7,007 nt of DNA from Sandarakinorhabdus sp. (lineage in GTDB: Bacteria; Pseudomonadota; Alphaproteobacteria; Sphingomonadales; Sphingomonadaceae): contig JALOSK010000111.1 of assembly GCA_025458465.1 (NCBI GenBank), positions 1-7,007 on the forward strand. The letters are read 5' to 3'. Shown here one piece after another: positions 1-6,580 of this stretch. The position numbers were made by a program, and so were the translations under genes. Position 1 is the stretch's first letter. The number at the start of each line of letters is the position of its first letter. The notes beneath the pieces are model-generated. The model did no database searches. It was not told where the DNA came from and saw only the letters and a list, made by a program, of their open reading frames with translations.

Positions 1-1161
1 GCGCACGATCGGGCTGTTCTTGCCGGCGCGATACAGCGTCTGCTTGATGGCGATCACATCGGGATCGGCGGCGGCCTGGCGCAGGAAGGCCAGCACCACC
101 TCGAAACTCTCGTAGGGGTGGTGCACCACCAGATCCTTGGCGCGGATGGCGGCAAAGCAGTCGCCGCCATGTTCGCGGATGCGCTCCGGAAAACGCGGCG
201 TGTGCGGATCGAACTTCAGATCCGGCCGGTCTTCCTCCACCAGCAGCGCCAGATCGTTGATGCCCAGAACGCCCTCCACCAGGATGGTGTCGCGGTCGTC
301 CACGCCAAGCTGGCTCTTCACCAGACTGAGCAGGCCGGGCGGGCTGGATTCCTCCATGGCAAGGTGGATCACCTCGCCGCGCCGGCGGCGCTTCAGCGCC
401 GTCTGGTAGAAGCGCACCAGATCTTCGGCCTCTTCCTCCACCTCGATATCGGAATCGCGGATGACGCGGAACGCGCCGCCACCAACAAGATCATAACCGG
501 GGAACAACTGGCCGAAAAACGCGCGGATGGTGTTTTCAAGGGAAATCCAGCGCGCCCCGCGCCCGGCGGCGCCCGGCAGGCGGATGAAACGCGGCAGCAT
601 CGCCGGCAGCATCAACAGCGCGCGCAGCAGTTCCTCGTCCGACTGGCGGCGCAATTCCAGGATCAGCGAGAAGCCCTTGTTGGGGATGAACGGGAACGGG
701 TGCGCCGGATCGATGGCCTGCGGGGTGAGCACCGGGAAGATCTGATCGAGAAAATGCGCCTCCAGCCACTGGCGTTCGGATTTCGTCAGCTTCTCGGCGG
801 TGATCACGTGGAATTCGGCGCGCGCCAGTTCCTTCAGCAGCAGCGCCCACACCCGCTGCTGTTCCTCCATCAGCTGATCGGCCTTGTCGGCAATGGCCAG
901 CAGCTGCTGCGCCGGGGTCAGGCCTTCCGGGCTCAATGTTTCGATGTTGGCCCGCACCTGGCCACGCAGGCCGGCCACGCGCACCATGAAGAATTCATCG
1001 AGATTGTTGCCCGAAATCGACAGGAAGCGCAGCCGTTCCAGCAGCGGATGGGCACGGTTCATGGCTTCGGCCAGCACACGATCGTTGAACGACAGCCACG
1101 ACAGTTCGCGGTTGAAATAGCGTTCCGCGGGCGGAAGCTGGGGAAGCGCGACAGGAGCCAT
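1..1161 (-). CDS. ppk: Polyphosphate kinase 1 (PPK1), N-terminal 387 residues; 3' part lies beyond the left edge
   Basis: PPK1 reversibly polymerises the gamma-phosphate of ATP into inorganic polyphosphate. Translating the minus strand from the ATG at 1161 gives one open frame to base 1. The family N-terminal hallmark NRELSWLSFNDRVL is at residues 17–30, followed by GNNLDEFFMVRVAGLR (about 50–65), VLTPQAIDPAHPFPF in the head domain, and HHPYESFEVV then IKQTLYR near the right end of the visible part. In the E. coli enzyme the arginine of the LYR motif is a metal/phosphate-contact residue; the phosphorylated histidine lies further on and is outside the window. Family length is about 690–730 residues, so slightly over half is seen. 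A purine-rich stretch (AGAGAGG) sits directly before the ATG, rather close for a ribosome site. The gene follows hdaA after 63 nt in the same direction, so co-transcription is likely. No frameshift is seen. Confidence 0.96.
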   Translation of the reverse strand, partial: MAPVALPQLPPAERYFNRELSWLSFNDRVLAEAMNRAHPLLERLRFLSISGNNLDEFFMVRVAGLRGQVRANIETLSPEGLTPAQQLLAIADKADQLMEEQQRVWALLLKELARAEFHVITAEKLTKSERQWLEAHFLDQIFPVLTPQAIDPAHPFPFIPNKGFSLILELRRQSDEELLRALLMLPAMLPRFIRLPGAAGRGARWISLENTIRAFFGQLFPGYDLVGGGAFRVIRDSDIEVEEEAEDLVRFYQTALKRRRRGEVIHLAMEESSPPGLLSLVKSQLGVDDRDTILVEGVLGINDLALLVEEDRPDLKFDPHTPRFPERIREHGGDCFAAIRAKDLVVHHPYESFEVVLAFLRQAAADPDVIAIKQTLYRAGKNSPIVR

Positions 1162-1224
1162 GCCTCTCTCTAGCCGATTGGCGCGCCGGGCTTAAGCCCT
1201 TCCCGGCAGCGACCGCCCGCTTTT

Positions 1225-1833
1225 TCAGAACAGGCTGAACTGGCCATCGATCACTTCGCGGGCCAGCGGGATGGTGACAGGGCGGCGGCGCGCCAGGGAT
1301 GCCGCATCCAGCGCCGCCACCACATCGCGGGCGGCTGCCAGGCTGCGTTCGATGCGCACCACCAGCCAGCGCACCAGATCATCCCCCACACGGATGCCGC
1401 GTTCGGCAAACAATTTTACGATCACTGCCGCCAGCAGTTCATCATCGGGATCGCCCAGCCGCACCAGCGGCGTGGCCGCCAGCCGGCTGGCCAGATCGGG
1501 CAGGCCATGCCCCCAATCGCGCGGCATGCGGCGGCTGGTCAGCAGCAGCGGGTGATCACGGGTGGCGGCATTCCAGGCATGGAACAGGCGTTCCGGATCG
1601 GCTGCATCGGCATTCTCGATCACATCGGCGGCATGGCTGGCGGCGAACCACGCCGCCAGATGCGACTTGCCGCTGCCTTCCTCGCCCACCAGCAACGTGA
1701 CGGGCACCGGCCACAAGGCCGGGGAGGCCAGCCAGGCTGCCGCTTCACGATTGGCATCGGTGATGGCCAGCCGCGCCGGGGCCAGATCGGCCGGCCAGGC
1801 CAAGGGCAGCGCCGGCTCGGGGTTGGCGGTCAT
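1225..1833 (-). CDS. hdaA: HdaA, DnaA-paralogue regulator of replication initiation
   Basis: This 202-residue protein matches the AAA+ Hda/HdaA group, which binds the DNA polymerase sliding clamp and stimulates ATP hydrolysis by DnaA after initiation. Visible motifs are a Walker A loop GEEGSGKS at residues 50–57, a weak Walker B region (VIENAD, 71–76), a sensor-1-like strand (LLLTSRR, 96–102), and a box VII arginine in LPDLASRL (R117), the equivalent of the arginine finger in Hda. The usual N-terminal clamp-binding hexapeptide (QLSLPL type) appears only in degenerate form, EPALPL at 6–11. The protein instead ends in QFSLF, which fits the clamp-binding pentamer pattern. The ATG overlaps the stop of the upstream exported-protein gene (ATGA), implying translational coupling, and ppk follows. 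Identity is fairly secure from length, motifs and the ppk neighbour; the clamp-binding interpretation of the C-terminus is inference. Confidence 0.88.
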   Translation of the reverse strand: MTANPEPALPLAWPADLAPARLAITDANREAAAWLASPALWPVPVTLLVGEEGSGKSHLAAWFAASHAADVIENADAADPERLFHAWNAATRDHPLLLTSRRMPRDWGHGLPDLASRLAATPLVRLGDPDDELLAAVIVKLFAERGIRVGDDLVRWLVVRIERSLAAARDVVAALDAASLARRRPVTIPLAREVIDGQFSLF

Positions 1834-2855
1834 TTCGGTGCGGGCGGCGGCGATGGCTGGGATGCCGGGGGGGCTTGCGATGGCAAAGGGGCCGGCACGG
1901 CTGGCGCTGCCGGATCGGGCTCGGGTGGCGGTGCCTCACCGATCAGCGGGGCATCCTCGGCCAGCGGCGCAATATCCACCGCCAGATCGGCCTCGGCCCG
2001 CAACTGCCCGGCGCGCAGGGCATCGGCATACAGCGCATCGATCCGGCGCACGCCTTCGTCCATCAGGCCGGGCAACCCGTCCTCGCTGCGCACGATCAGC
2101 GCAAAACGGCCCAGTTCGGTGCCGTCGGGCCCGTGCCGGGCAATGAACAGGCCACGAATCGGGCCGCCCGGGAAACTGCGGGACAGTTGCGCTTCGGCCA
2201 GCAGCACGTCCACCGTGTCGAACCGGGCCATGATCGTGCGCCAGCCACCACGGTCACTGCGCCGGGCCTGCCACGAACTCAGCCACAGATTGTCGCCCGC
2301 CGTGCCGGCCGGCAGCACATAATCGATCGGCGTCACGTTCCCGCGATAGCGCACCCAGGCATCGCGCCAGGCGGTGCGTTCCTGCGTGATGGCCGCCGTG
2401 CCGCCATCGATCTGCAGGGGCAACAGCAGCATCGGCGGCGATTGCAGCAGCGCCGCCCCGCCGCCCAGCCAATCGGCGGCACGGCTGCGATCGAACACCA
2501 CGCCCAGCCTGGCGATATAGCGATTGGCCGAAAACCGCTCCCCCTGGCTTTCGATGCCGGCCACCATCTGATCGATCTGCCCATCCGACAGCCGCGGCGC
2601 TTCGGCTTCGGGCCGCCCGGTGAGGCGCGACCACAGCTGCGGCCAGGCCTTGCGCTGGGCCTGTGTCCACGCGATGCGGCGGGCGTCATCCACGCTTTTG
2701 GCCGTCACATCCACGGCGATGCTGCCCACGGCATAGGCGCTGCTGCCGCCGCCCTTGTCGGTGGGCGCCGGCACCTCTGCACGCTTCGTCGCCTGCTGCG
2801 CCACGGCGGCAGCCGCCAGAACGGCAAGGGGAACAAGGAACAGGCGCGATTTCAC
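1830..2855 (-). CDS. Exported protein with DUF2066-like N-terminal region and proline-rich tail, function unknown
   Basis: The 341-residue product starts at a GTG (2853–2855). It begins with a typical Sec signal peptide: K2 and R4, a hydrophobic stretch to about residue 18, and a probable cleavage site after AVA (17–19). The mature part opens with a region resembling DUF2066 proteins: [20 protein letters not shown], then a helix with [16 protein letters not shown], then a strand ending near SRAADWL. The central region (about 140–280) has no motif I can name. The last 35 or so residues are strongly enriched in Pro and Ala, suggesting a flexible periplasmic tail. The gene opens a probable operon with hdaA (4-nt overlap) and ppk. 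A gene in this position next to hdaA and purM is, from memory, common in sphingomonads, but no biochemical role is known to me. The DUF2066 link is a resemblance by eye; a profile search would settle it. Being first in the operon, it may be needed for coupled translation of hdaA. Confidence 0.8.
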   Translation of the reverse strand: MKSRLFLVPLAVLAAAAVAQQATKRAEVPAPTDKGGGSSAYAVGSIAVDVTAKSVDDARRIAWTQAQRKAWPQLWSRLTGRPEAEAPRLSDGQIDQMVAGIESQGERFSANRYIARLGVVFDRSRAADWLGGGAALLQSPPMLLLPLQIDGGTAAITQERTAWRDAWVRYRGNVTPIDYVLPAGTAGDNLWLSSWQARRSDRGGWRTIMARFDTVDVLLAEAQLSRSFPGGPIRGLFIARHGPDGTELGRFALIVRSEDGLPGLMDEGVRRIDALYADALRAGQLRAEADLAVDIAPLAEDAPLIGEAPPPEPDPAAPAVPAPLPSQAPPASQPSPPPAPK

Positions 2856-2861
2856 AGCGGC

Positions 2862-2891
2862 TGTTTACGGCCCCACAGGCCCCTTTGCCAA
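2862..2891 (-). promoter_or_regulatory. Candidate promoter for the exported-protein/hdaA/ppk unit
   Basis: Reading the minus strand, TTGGCA (2891–2886) is followed after 18 bp by TAAACA (2867–2862), a fair sigma-70-type pair. A start about 6–7 nt downstream would fall on or beside the GTG start codon at 2855, which would make the transcript nearly leaderless; no clear Shine-Dalgarno sequence precedes that GTG. Its -35 box overlaps that of the opposite candidate promoter. Prediction by eye only. Confidence 0.3.
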
Positions 2892-2913
2892 CCCGCAGGC
2901 GCTGGCATATCGC
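2885..2913 (+). promoter_or_regulatory. Candidate promoter for purM–purN
   Basis: TTGCCA (2885–2890) and TATCGC (2908–2913) are separated by 17 bp, giving a predicted start near 2920. That leaves about 19 nt before the purM ATG at 2939. The box lies in the 83-bp gap between divergent genes and nearly coincides with the -35 box of the minus-strand candidate. I see no obvious operator palindrome or purine riboswitch in this gap. Confidence 0.3.
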
Positions 2914-2938
2914 GCGCTTTGCCATTATGGCGCTGCCC

Positions 2939-4042
2939 ATGACGGAAAAGCGCCCCCTCACCTATGCTCCAATGACGTACAAGGATGCCGGCGTTGACAT
3001 CGCCGCCGGCAATGCGCTGGTGAAGGCCATCGCGCCGCTGGCCCGGGCCACGGCGCGCCCCGGTGCCGATGCCGAACTGGGCGGCTTTGGCGGCTTCTTC
3101 GATCCGAAAGCAGCGGGTTACAAGGATCCGTTGCTGGTCGCCGCCAATGATGGCGTGGGCACCAAGCTGAAGCTGGCCATCGATACCGGCCGGCACGATA
3201 CGGTGGGCATCGATCTGGTGGCCATGTGCGTCAACGATCTGATCGTGCAGGGCGCAGAGCCTCTGTTTTTCCTCGATTATTTCGCCACCGGCAAGCTGGA
3301 GAACGGTGTGGCGGCGCGCGTGGTGGCCGGCATTGCCGATGGCTGCCGGCAGGCTGGCTGCGCGCTGATCGGCGGCGAGACGGCGGAAATGCCCGGCATG
3401 TATGCGCCCGGCGATTATGATCTGGCCGGCTTTGCCGTGGGCGCTGTCGAACGCGGCGAGCAGTTGACCGGCGCGGATGTGGCGCCCGGCCAGTTGCTGA
3501 TCGGCATTGCCTCTTCCGGCGCGCACAGCAACGGCTATTCCCTCATCCGCCGCATCCTGGCGCAGGCCGGTGACGATCTGGCCGCCCCTGCCCCGTTCGA
3601 TGCCACCCGCAGCCTCGCCGAAGCCCTGCTGGAACCCACCCGCATCTATGTGAAGCCGCTGCTGCCGCTGATCCGCGGCGGGCACATCAAGGCGCTGGCC
3701 CACATCACCGGCGGCGGCTTCCTCGAAAATATCCCGCGCGTGTTGCCCGAAGGCTGCCGCGCACTGGTGGCGGCCCCGCAACTGCCGCCGCTGTTCGATT
3801 GGCTGCGTGGGCAAGGCGGCGTGGCGGCCGGCGAAATGGCGCGCACCTTCAACTGCGGCACCGGCATGGTGCTGGCGGTGGACCGCGCCGAGGCCGAGGG
3901 CGTTATCAAGGCGCTGGCCGACGCCGGCGAGCGCGCCGAGGTTGTGGGCGAGATCATCGCCGGCACCCGTGGCTGCGACGTGCACGGCGCGCCCGGCCAA
4001 TGGGGCGAAGCGGCGGCGTGGACGGCCAGCCACGATGCCTGA
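2939..4042 (+). CDS. purM: Phosphoribosylformylglycinamidine cyclo-ligase (AIR synthetase)
   Basis: PurM uses ATP to close the imidazole ring of formylglycinamidine ribonucleotide, giving aminoimidazole ribonucleotide in de novo purine synthesis (cytosolic homodimer). The 367-residue product, close to the roughly 345 of E. coli, carries the family landmarks in order: YKDAGVDI (14–21), the ATP-site [11 protein letters not shown] (70–80), [18 protein letters not shown] (97–114), [11 protein letters not shown] (145–155), [26 protein letters not shown] and FNCGTGM near the C-terminus. The ATG at 2939 was chosen because it gives a short, family-like leader before YKDAGVDI. An in-frame ATG at 2927 and another at 2972 are possible; none has a convincing Shine-Dalgarno sequence. 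The stop overlaps the start of purN by 8 nt, so the two purine genes are almost certainly one operon. The reading frame stays open well upstream of 2939, but that part is antisense to the exported-protein gene and is not family sequence. Confidence 0.96.
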   Translation: MTEKRPLTYAPMTYKDAGVDIAAGNALVKAIAPLARATARPGADAELGGFGGFFDPKAAGYKDPLLVAANDGVGTKLKLAIDTGRHDTVGIDLVAMCVNDLIVQGAEPLFFLDYFATGKLENGVAARVVAGIADGCRQAGCALIGGETAEMPGMYAPGDYDLAGFAVGAVERGEQLTGADVAPGQLLIGIASSGAHSNGYSLIRRILAQAGDDLAAPAPFDATRSLAEALLEPTRIYVKPLLPLIRGGHIKALAHITGGGFLENIPRVLPEGCRALVAAPQLPPLFDWLRGQGGVAAGEMARTFNCGTGMVLAVDRAEAEGVIKALADAGERAEVVGEIIAGTRGCDVHGAPGQWGEAAAWTASHDA

Positions 4043-4988
4043 CGTTGCCCGTTCTAAGGCGCGTGTTGGCGTATTGATCTCCGGGCGCGGCAGCAACATG
4101 GCCGCGCTGCTCTATGCCAGCCGATTGGATCCGGCCTGCCCCTATGAAATCGTGGTGGTGGGCAGCAACGATCCCGATGCGGCCGGCCTCAAGCTGGCGG
4201 CGGCGGAAGGCGTGCCCACCTTCGCGCACAGCCACAAGGGTATGAAGCGCGCCGAATTTGACGCCATCATTACCCGCGAGCTGGAGGCGGCCGGCGTCAC
4301 CCACGTCGCACTGGCCGGTTACATGCGGCTGCTCTCGCCGGAGTTCGTCACCCACTGGCAGGGCCGCTGCCTCAACATCCACCCCAGCCTGCTGCCCAAA
4401 CACAAGGGCCTGCACACCCACGAAGCCGTGCTGGCGGCCGGCGAGGATGAGACCGGCTGCACCATCCACATCGTCACGCCGGAACTGGATGATGGCCCGA
4501 TCCTTGGCCAGGCGCGCGTGCATGTGCTGCCCGGCGACACGCCCGAAACGCTGGCGACGCGCGTGCAATATGCCGAACACCAGCTCTATCCGCGGGTGCT
4601 GGCCGATTTCGTCTCGGCCGATCAACGCCCCGCCGCCCTGCTGGACCGCGTGCGCAGCCTCGCCCTGAACCTGCCGGCCGCTGCCGAGAAGCTCTCGCAC
4701 GGATCACCGGGCTTCCACGTCGAAGGCGGCAAATTCTTCGCCTATTTCACCGAAAACCACCACGGCGACGGGGTGACCGCCCTGCTGCTGAAAGTCTCCG
4801 GCGTGGATGAAGCCGCCATGCGCATCGAGCAGGACCCGGACCGCTTCTTCCGCCCCAAATATTTCGGCCCCGCCGGCTGGGTGGGCATCGTGCTCACGGA
4901 CGGGCCGGACTGGACCATGATCGAAGCGATGCTGAGCGCGGCCTGGCGGCTGTGCGCGCCCAAGCGGCTGGCGATGCTGCCAATTTGA
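4035..4988 (+). CDS. purN: Glycinamide ribonucleotide formyltransferase (PurN) fused to a C-terminal MmcQ/YjbR-like domain
   Basis: The N-terminal part (about residues 9–193) is a complete folate-dependent GAR transformylase, which moves the formyl group of 10-formyltetrahydrofolate to glycinamide ribonucleotide, the third step of IMP synthesis. It shows the phosphate-binding loop [13 protein letters not shown] (13–25), [10 protein letters not shown] (95–104), and the catalytic triad N114, H116 (in NIHPSLLP) and D152 (in ELDDGP), with the same 38-residue N-to-D spacing as E. coli N106/H108/D144. The whole protein is 317 residues against about 190–215 for the family. Residues about 205–317 look like a separate MmcQ/YjbR (DUF419) domain: a leading helix, then [35 protein letters not shown] and a final helix with [10 protein letters not shown], all typical of that small cyclophosphatase-like/DNA-binding fold of unclear role. 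No stop or alternative start separates the parts. The gene is translationally coupled to purM (8-nt overlap). What the extra domain does is unknown. Confidence 0.94.
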   Translation: MPDVARSKARVGVLISGRGSNMAALLYASRLDPACPYEIVVVGSNDPDAAGLKLAAAEGVPTFAHSHKGMKRAEFDAIITRELEAAGVTHVALAGYMRLLSPEFVTHWQGRCLNIHPSLLPKHKGLHTHEAVLAAGEDETGCTIHIVTPELDDGPILGQARVHVLPGDTPETLATRVQYAEHQLYPRVLADFVSADQRPAALLDRVRSLALNLPAAAEKLSHGSPGFHVEGGKFFAYFTENHHGDGVTALLLKVSGVDEAAMRIEQDPDRFFRPKYFGPAGWVGIVLTDGPDWTMIEAMLSAAWRLCAPKRLAMLPI

Positions 4989-5003
4989 ACGGCGTTGGCC
5001 GCC

Positions 5004-5032
5004 CGAGGCCATTGCCCCCAATCTTGGCCTCG
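5004..5032 (+). other. Short hairpin after purN
   Basis: CGAGGCCA (5004–5011) pairs perfectly with TGGCCTCG (5025–5032) around a 13-nt loop, 16 nt past the purN stop. No U-run follows, so it is not a classical intrinsic terminator; it could stabilise the purMN message 3' end or be incidental in such GC-rich sequence. Its loop contains the segment that can alternatively pair with the ribosome site of the next gene. Confidence 0.3.
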
Positions 5033-5089
5033 CCTATGCCGGCAAAACAGCGGCGCCGGGGTTGCATGGCGCAGAAAATTGGGGGCACC

Positions 5090-5971
5090 ATGATGCGCAC
5101 ATTGATCCTGGGCGTGGCTCTGGCCAGCCTTGCGGCGCCGCCGCTTCTGGCACAGACGCCGCCAGACAGCACCACAGCCGCCAAGCCGCCGCTCAGCCTC
5201 TTCATCGACGGCAAGGGGCCCAACGGGATGAGCGATCTGCCCATGGGCGTGAAGCGCATTCCCGACAGCAATATCGTCGTGTCCGGTCACCAGAAAGGCG
5301 GCGCGCTGGGCATGTTGTTCGGCGTGGTGGGCGTAGCCATCCAGAGCGCCGCCAACACCGATGCCGGGGGCAAGCGCACGAACGACATCCAGGACGCGCT
5401 GCGTTTCGACGTGGCCGGCAAGACCAGCGAGTTGACGGCAAACATCCTGACCGAAGAGGCGTTCCGCGGCGCTTACACGCTGGCCACGGAGGAAAGCCCA
5501 TCGGCTGTTTCAGTGGTGCCCTACATCGTTCTAACCTACGTGAACGAAACCGATGTGCGGCCCTACATCGTGCTGAAGACCAAGCTGGAACCCGAAGCCA
5601 GCAGCAAAAAACCCAGGACGATCAAATATTTCTGCTGCGAAGGGCCGGCCATGCCGCTGACCGGCGAAGGCAGCCTGACCGACAATAACGGCGAGAAGCT
5701 GAAGGCACTGCTCACCACGGAACTGGAAACGGCCGTCCGCATCATGCTCGCCGACCGCCACCAGCCCTTCGCGCGCAACGATGATGCCAGGCTCGACATC
5801 AACGGCTCGCTGCCCTTCGTTGGCAAGCCGCTCAAGTGGCGGGGCTGGGATCTGGGCAGCTACAAGGATTACAGGCTGATCGAGTTTCGTGGCGGCATCA
5901 TGGTGTTTGGCGGCGTGCATGCCGTGGAACCGGGCGCGCTGGAAATCGCCCCATATGTGAAGAAGAAGTGA
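5090..5971 (+). CDS. Predicted secreted protein of unknown function
   Basis: I do not recognise this 293-residue protein. It starts with a clear Sec signal peptide: R3, a hydrophobic core over about residues 5–20, and probable cleavage near LLA|QT (21–23); there is no lipobox cysteine. The start at 5090 (followed directly by a second ATG) puts the charged residue and core in normal position and is preceded by a GGGGG run 4 nt upstream as ribosome site. An in-frame ATG at 5066 would add eight residues. The mature protein has a Gly/Val-rich hydrophobic segment around residues 71–85 (GALGMLFGVVGVAI), a beta-looking central part, a CC pair within YFCCEGPAMP, and a basic end KKK. Codon choice in places (AAA, ATC AAA TAT TTC) seems a little less GC-biased than in the neighbours. 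It sits alone between the purine operon and convergent ndk, and may be a lineage-specific insertion in a housekeeping cluster. Periplasmic location is inferred; function is open. Confidence 0.78.
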   Translation: MMRTLILGVALASLAAPPLLAQTPPDSTTAAKPPLSLFIDGKGPNGMSDLPMGVKRIPDSNIVVSGHQKGGALGMLFGVVGVAIQSAANTDAGGKRTNDIQDALRFDVAGKTSELTANILTEEAFRGAYTLATEESPSAVSVVPYIVLTYVNETDVRPYIVLKTKLEPEASSKKPRTIKYFCCEGPAMPLTGEGSLTDNNGEKLKALLTTELETAVRIMLADRHQPFARNDDARLDINGSLPFVGKPLKWRGWDLGSYKDYRLIEFRGGIMVFGGVHAVEPGALEIAPYVKKK

Positions 5972-6002
5972 CGCGCGGGCTGGATTGAAGCTCCCCGGCC
6001 AG

Positions 6003-6030
6003 CAAAAAGGCCGCGGCGAAGCCGCGGCCT
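6003..6030 (-). terminator. Intrinsic terminator for the ndk transcript
   Basis: AGGCCGCGGC (6008–6017) and GCCGCGGCCT (6021–6030) form a perfect 10-bp stem with a three-base loop. On the minus strand the stem is followed by a run of five T (complement of 6004–6008), the classical layout. It lies about 100 nt past the ndk stop. There is no T-run on the plus side, so it is a minus-strand terminator, although the hairpin may also impede plus-strand transcription from the secreted-protein gene that ends at 5971. Confidence 0.8.
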
Positions 6031-6100
6031 GACGTCAGACGGGTCACGGTTGGCGGCTGATGCCGCCGCCCGCGCCCGCTGGCCGGCTTTCGTGGAGTCA

Positions 6101-6125
6101 GGCCACTGCGCTGCGCGCTGTGGCC
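6101..6125 (-). other. Strong hairpin just past the ndk stop codon
   Basis: Arms GGCCACTGCGC (6101–6111) and GCGCTGTGGCC (6115–6125) pair over 10 of 11 positions, with a three-base loop and one T–T mismatch. The hairpin begins 7 nt after the ndk stop on the minus strand and has no following U-run. It may protect the 3' end of the message or assist termination ahead of the better terminator at 6003–6030; function is inferred. Confidence 0.45.
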
Positions 6126-6132
6126 AGCCCAC

Positions 6133-6495
6133 TCAACCAACGATTTCCGTCTGCGCGAAGAAGTAGGCGATCTCGATCGCCGCGTTCTCGTCGCTGTCCG
6201 ACCCGTGCACGGTGTTGGCTTCGATCGATTCGGCCAGTTCCTTGCGGATGGTGCCAGGTTCGGCGTTGGCCGGGTTGGTGGCGCCCATCACCTTGCGATA
6301 GGCCGGAACGGCATCGATGCCTTCCAGCACCTGCACCACCACAGGCCCGCTGATCATGAAGGCGACCAGTTCACCAAAGAAGCCGCGCTCGCGGTGGACG
6401 GCGTAGAAGCCTTCGGCCTGGGCTTGCGTGAGGTGCAGGCGCTTTTGCGCGACGATGCGCAGGCCGGCGGCTTCGATCGTGCGGGTGACGCCCAT
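6133..6495 (-). CDS. ndk: Nucleoside diphosphate kinase with a 20-residue internal N-terminal deletion
   Basis: NDK moves the gamma-phosphate from ATP to other NDPs through a phosphohistidine. The product is 120 residues against about 140 for the family. From IEAAGLR on, the match to alphaproteobacterial NDK is continuous to EIVG. Active-site residues are present: Y31, F39, R67, T73 (in MGATNP), R84, N94 and the catalytic H97 in ANTVHGSDS. Each is exactly 20 lower than its E. coli counterpart (Y51, F59, R87, T93, R104, N114, H117). What is missing is the segment between MGVTRT (like the normal MAVTRT start) and IEAAGLR, i.e. first beta strand, the IIKPDA motif with ATP-contacting lysine 11, and the start of the first helix. 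No other frame nearby encodes it. The start at 6495 is preferred over ATG 6507 because GGAA lies 6 nt upstream and the N-terminus is family-like. The gene reads away from pepA and ends in its own terminator. It may be inactive, altered, or an assembly artefact. Confidence 0.88.
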   Translation of the reverse strand: MGVTRTIEAAGLRIVAQKRLHLTQAQAEGFYAVHRERGFFGELVAFMISGPVVVQVLEGIDAVPAYRKVMGATNPANAEPGTIRKELAESIEANTVHGSDSDENAAIEIAYFFAQTEIVG

Positions 6496-6537
6496 GGGAA
6501 ATTCCATCTGTTTGGTGGGGGAAACGGGATGCGCGGG

Positions 6538-6566
6538 CCCCTACAGGGGGAGGCGGGAAATGGCAA
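6538..6566 (-). promoter_or_regulatory. Candidate ndk promoter
   Basis: On the minus strand TTGCCA (6566–6561) and TAGGGG (6543–6538) are 17 bp apart, predicting a start near 6531 and a leader of about 36 nt before the ndk ATG at 6495. The -10 box is poor. It is worth noting because the large inverted repeat just upstream would probably block read-through from pepA, so ndk would need its own promoter. Confidence 0.25.
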
Positions 6567-6580
6567 GGGTGGGCGCTCCA

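Noticed and set aside
118..1173. A 351-residue open frame on the plus strand
   Set aside because: It is antisense to ppk, is rich in Gln/Arg/His/Ala as expected of a shadow frame in high-GC DNA, and shows no family motif; the minus strand gives unmistakable PPK1.
1875..2942. A 355-residue open frame on the plus strand
   Set aside because: Antisense to the exported-protein gene, which has a proper signal peptide and a stop/start overlap with hdaA; the plus frame has no recognisable domain.
2852..4099. A 415-residue open frame on the minus strand
   Set aside because: It lies wholly opposite purM, has shadow-type composition (His/Gln/Ala/Gly) and no motif; purM on the plus strand is certain.
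3954..4700. A 248-residue open frame on the minus strand
   Set aside because: Opposite purN, with typical shadow composition and no motif.
6052..6067. Small hairpin GGCGGC/GCCGCC near the ndk 3' side
   Set aside because: Only a 6-bp stem without U-run, common by chance at this base composition; two better hairpins are close by.
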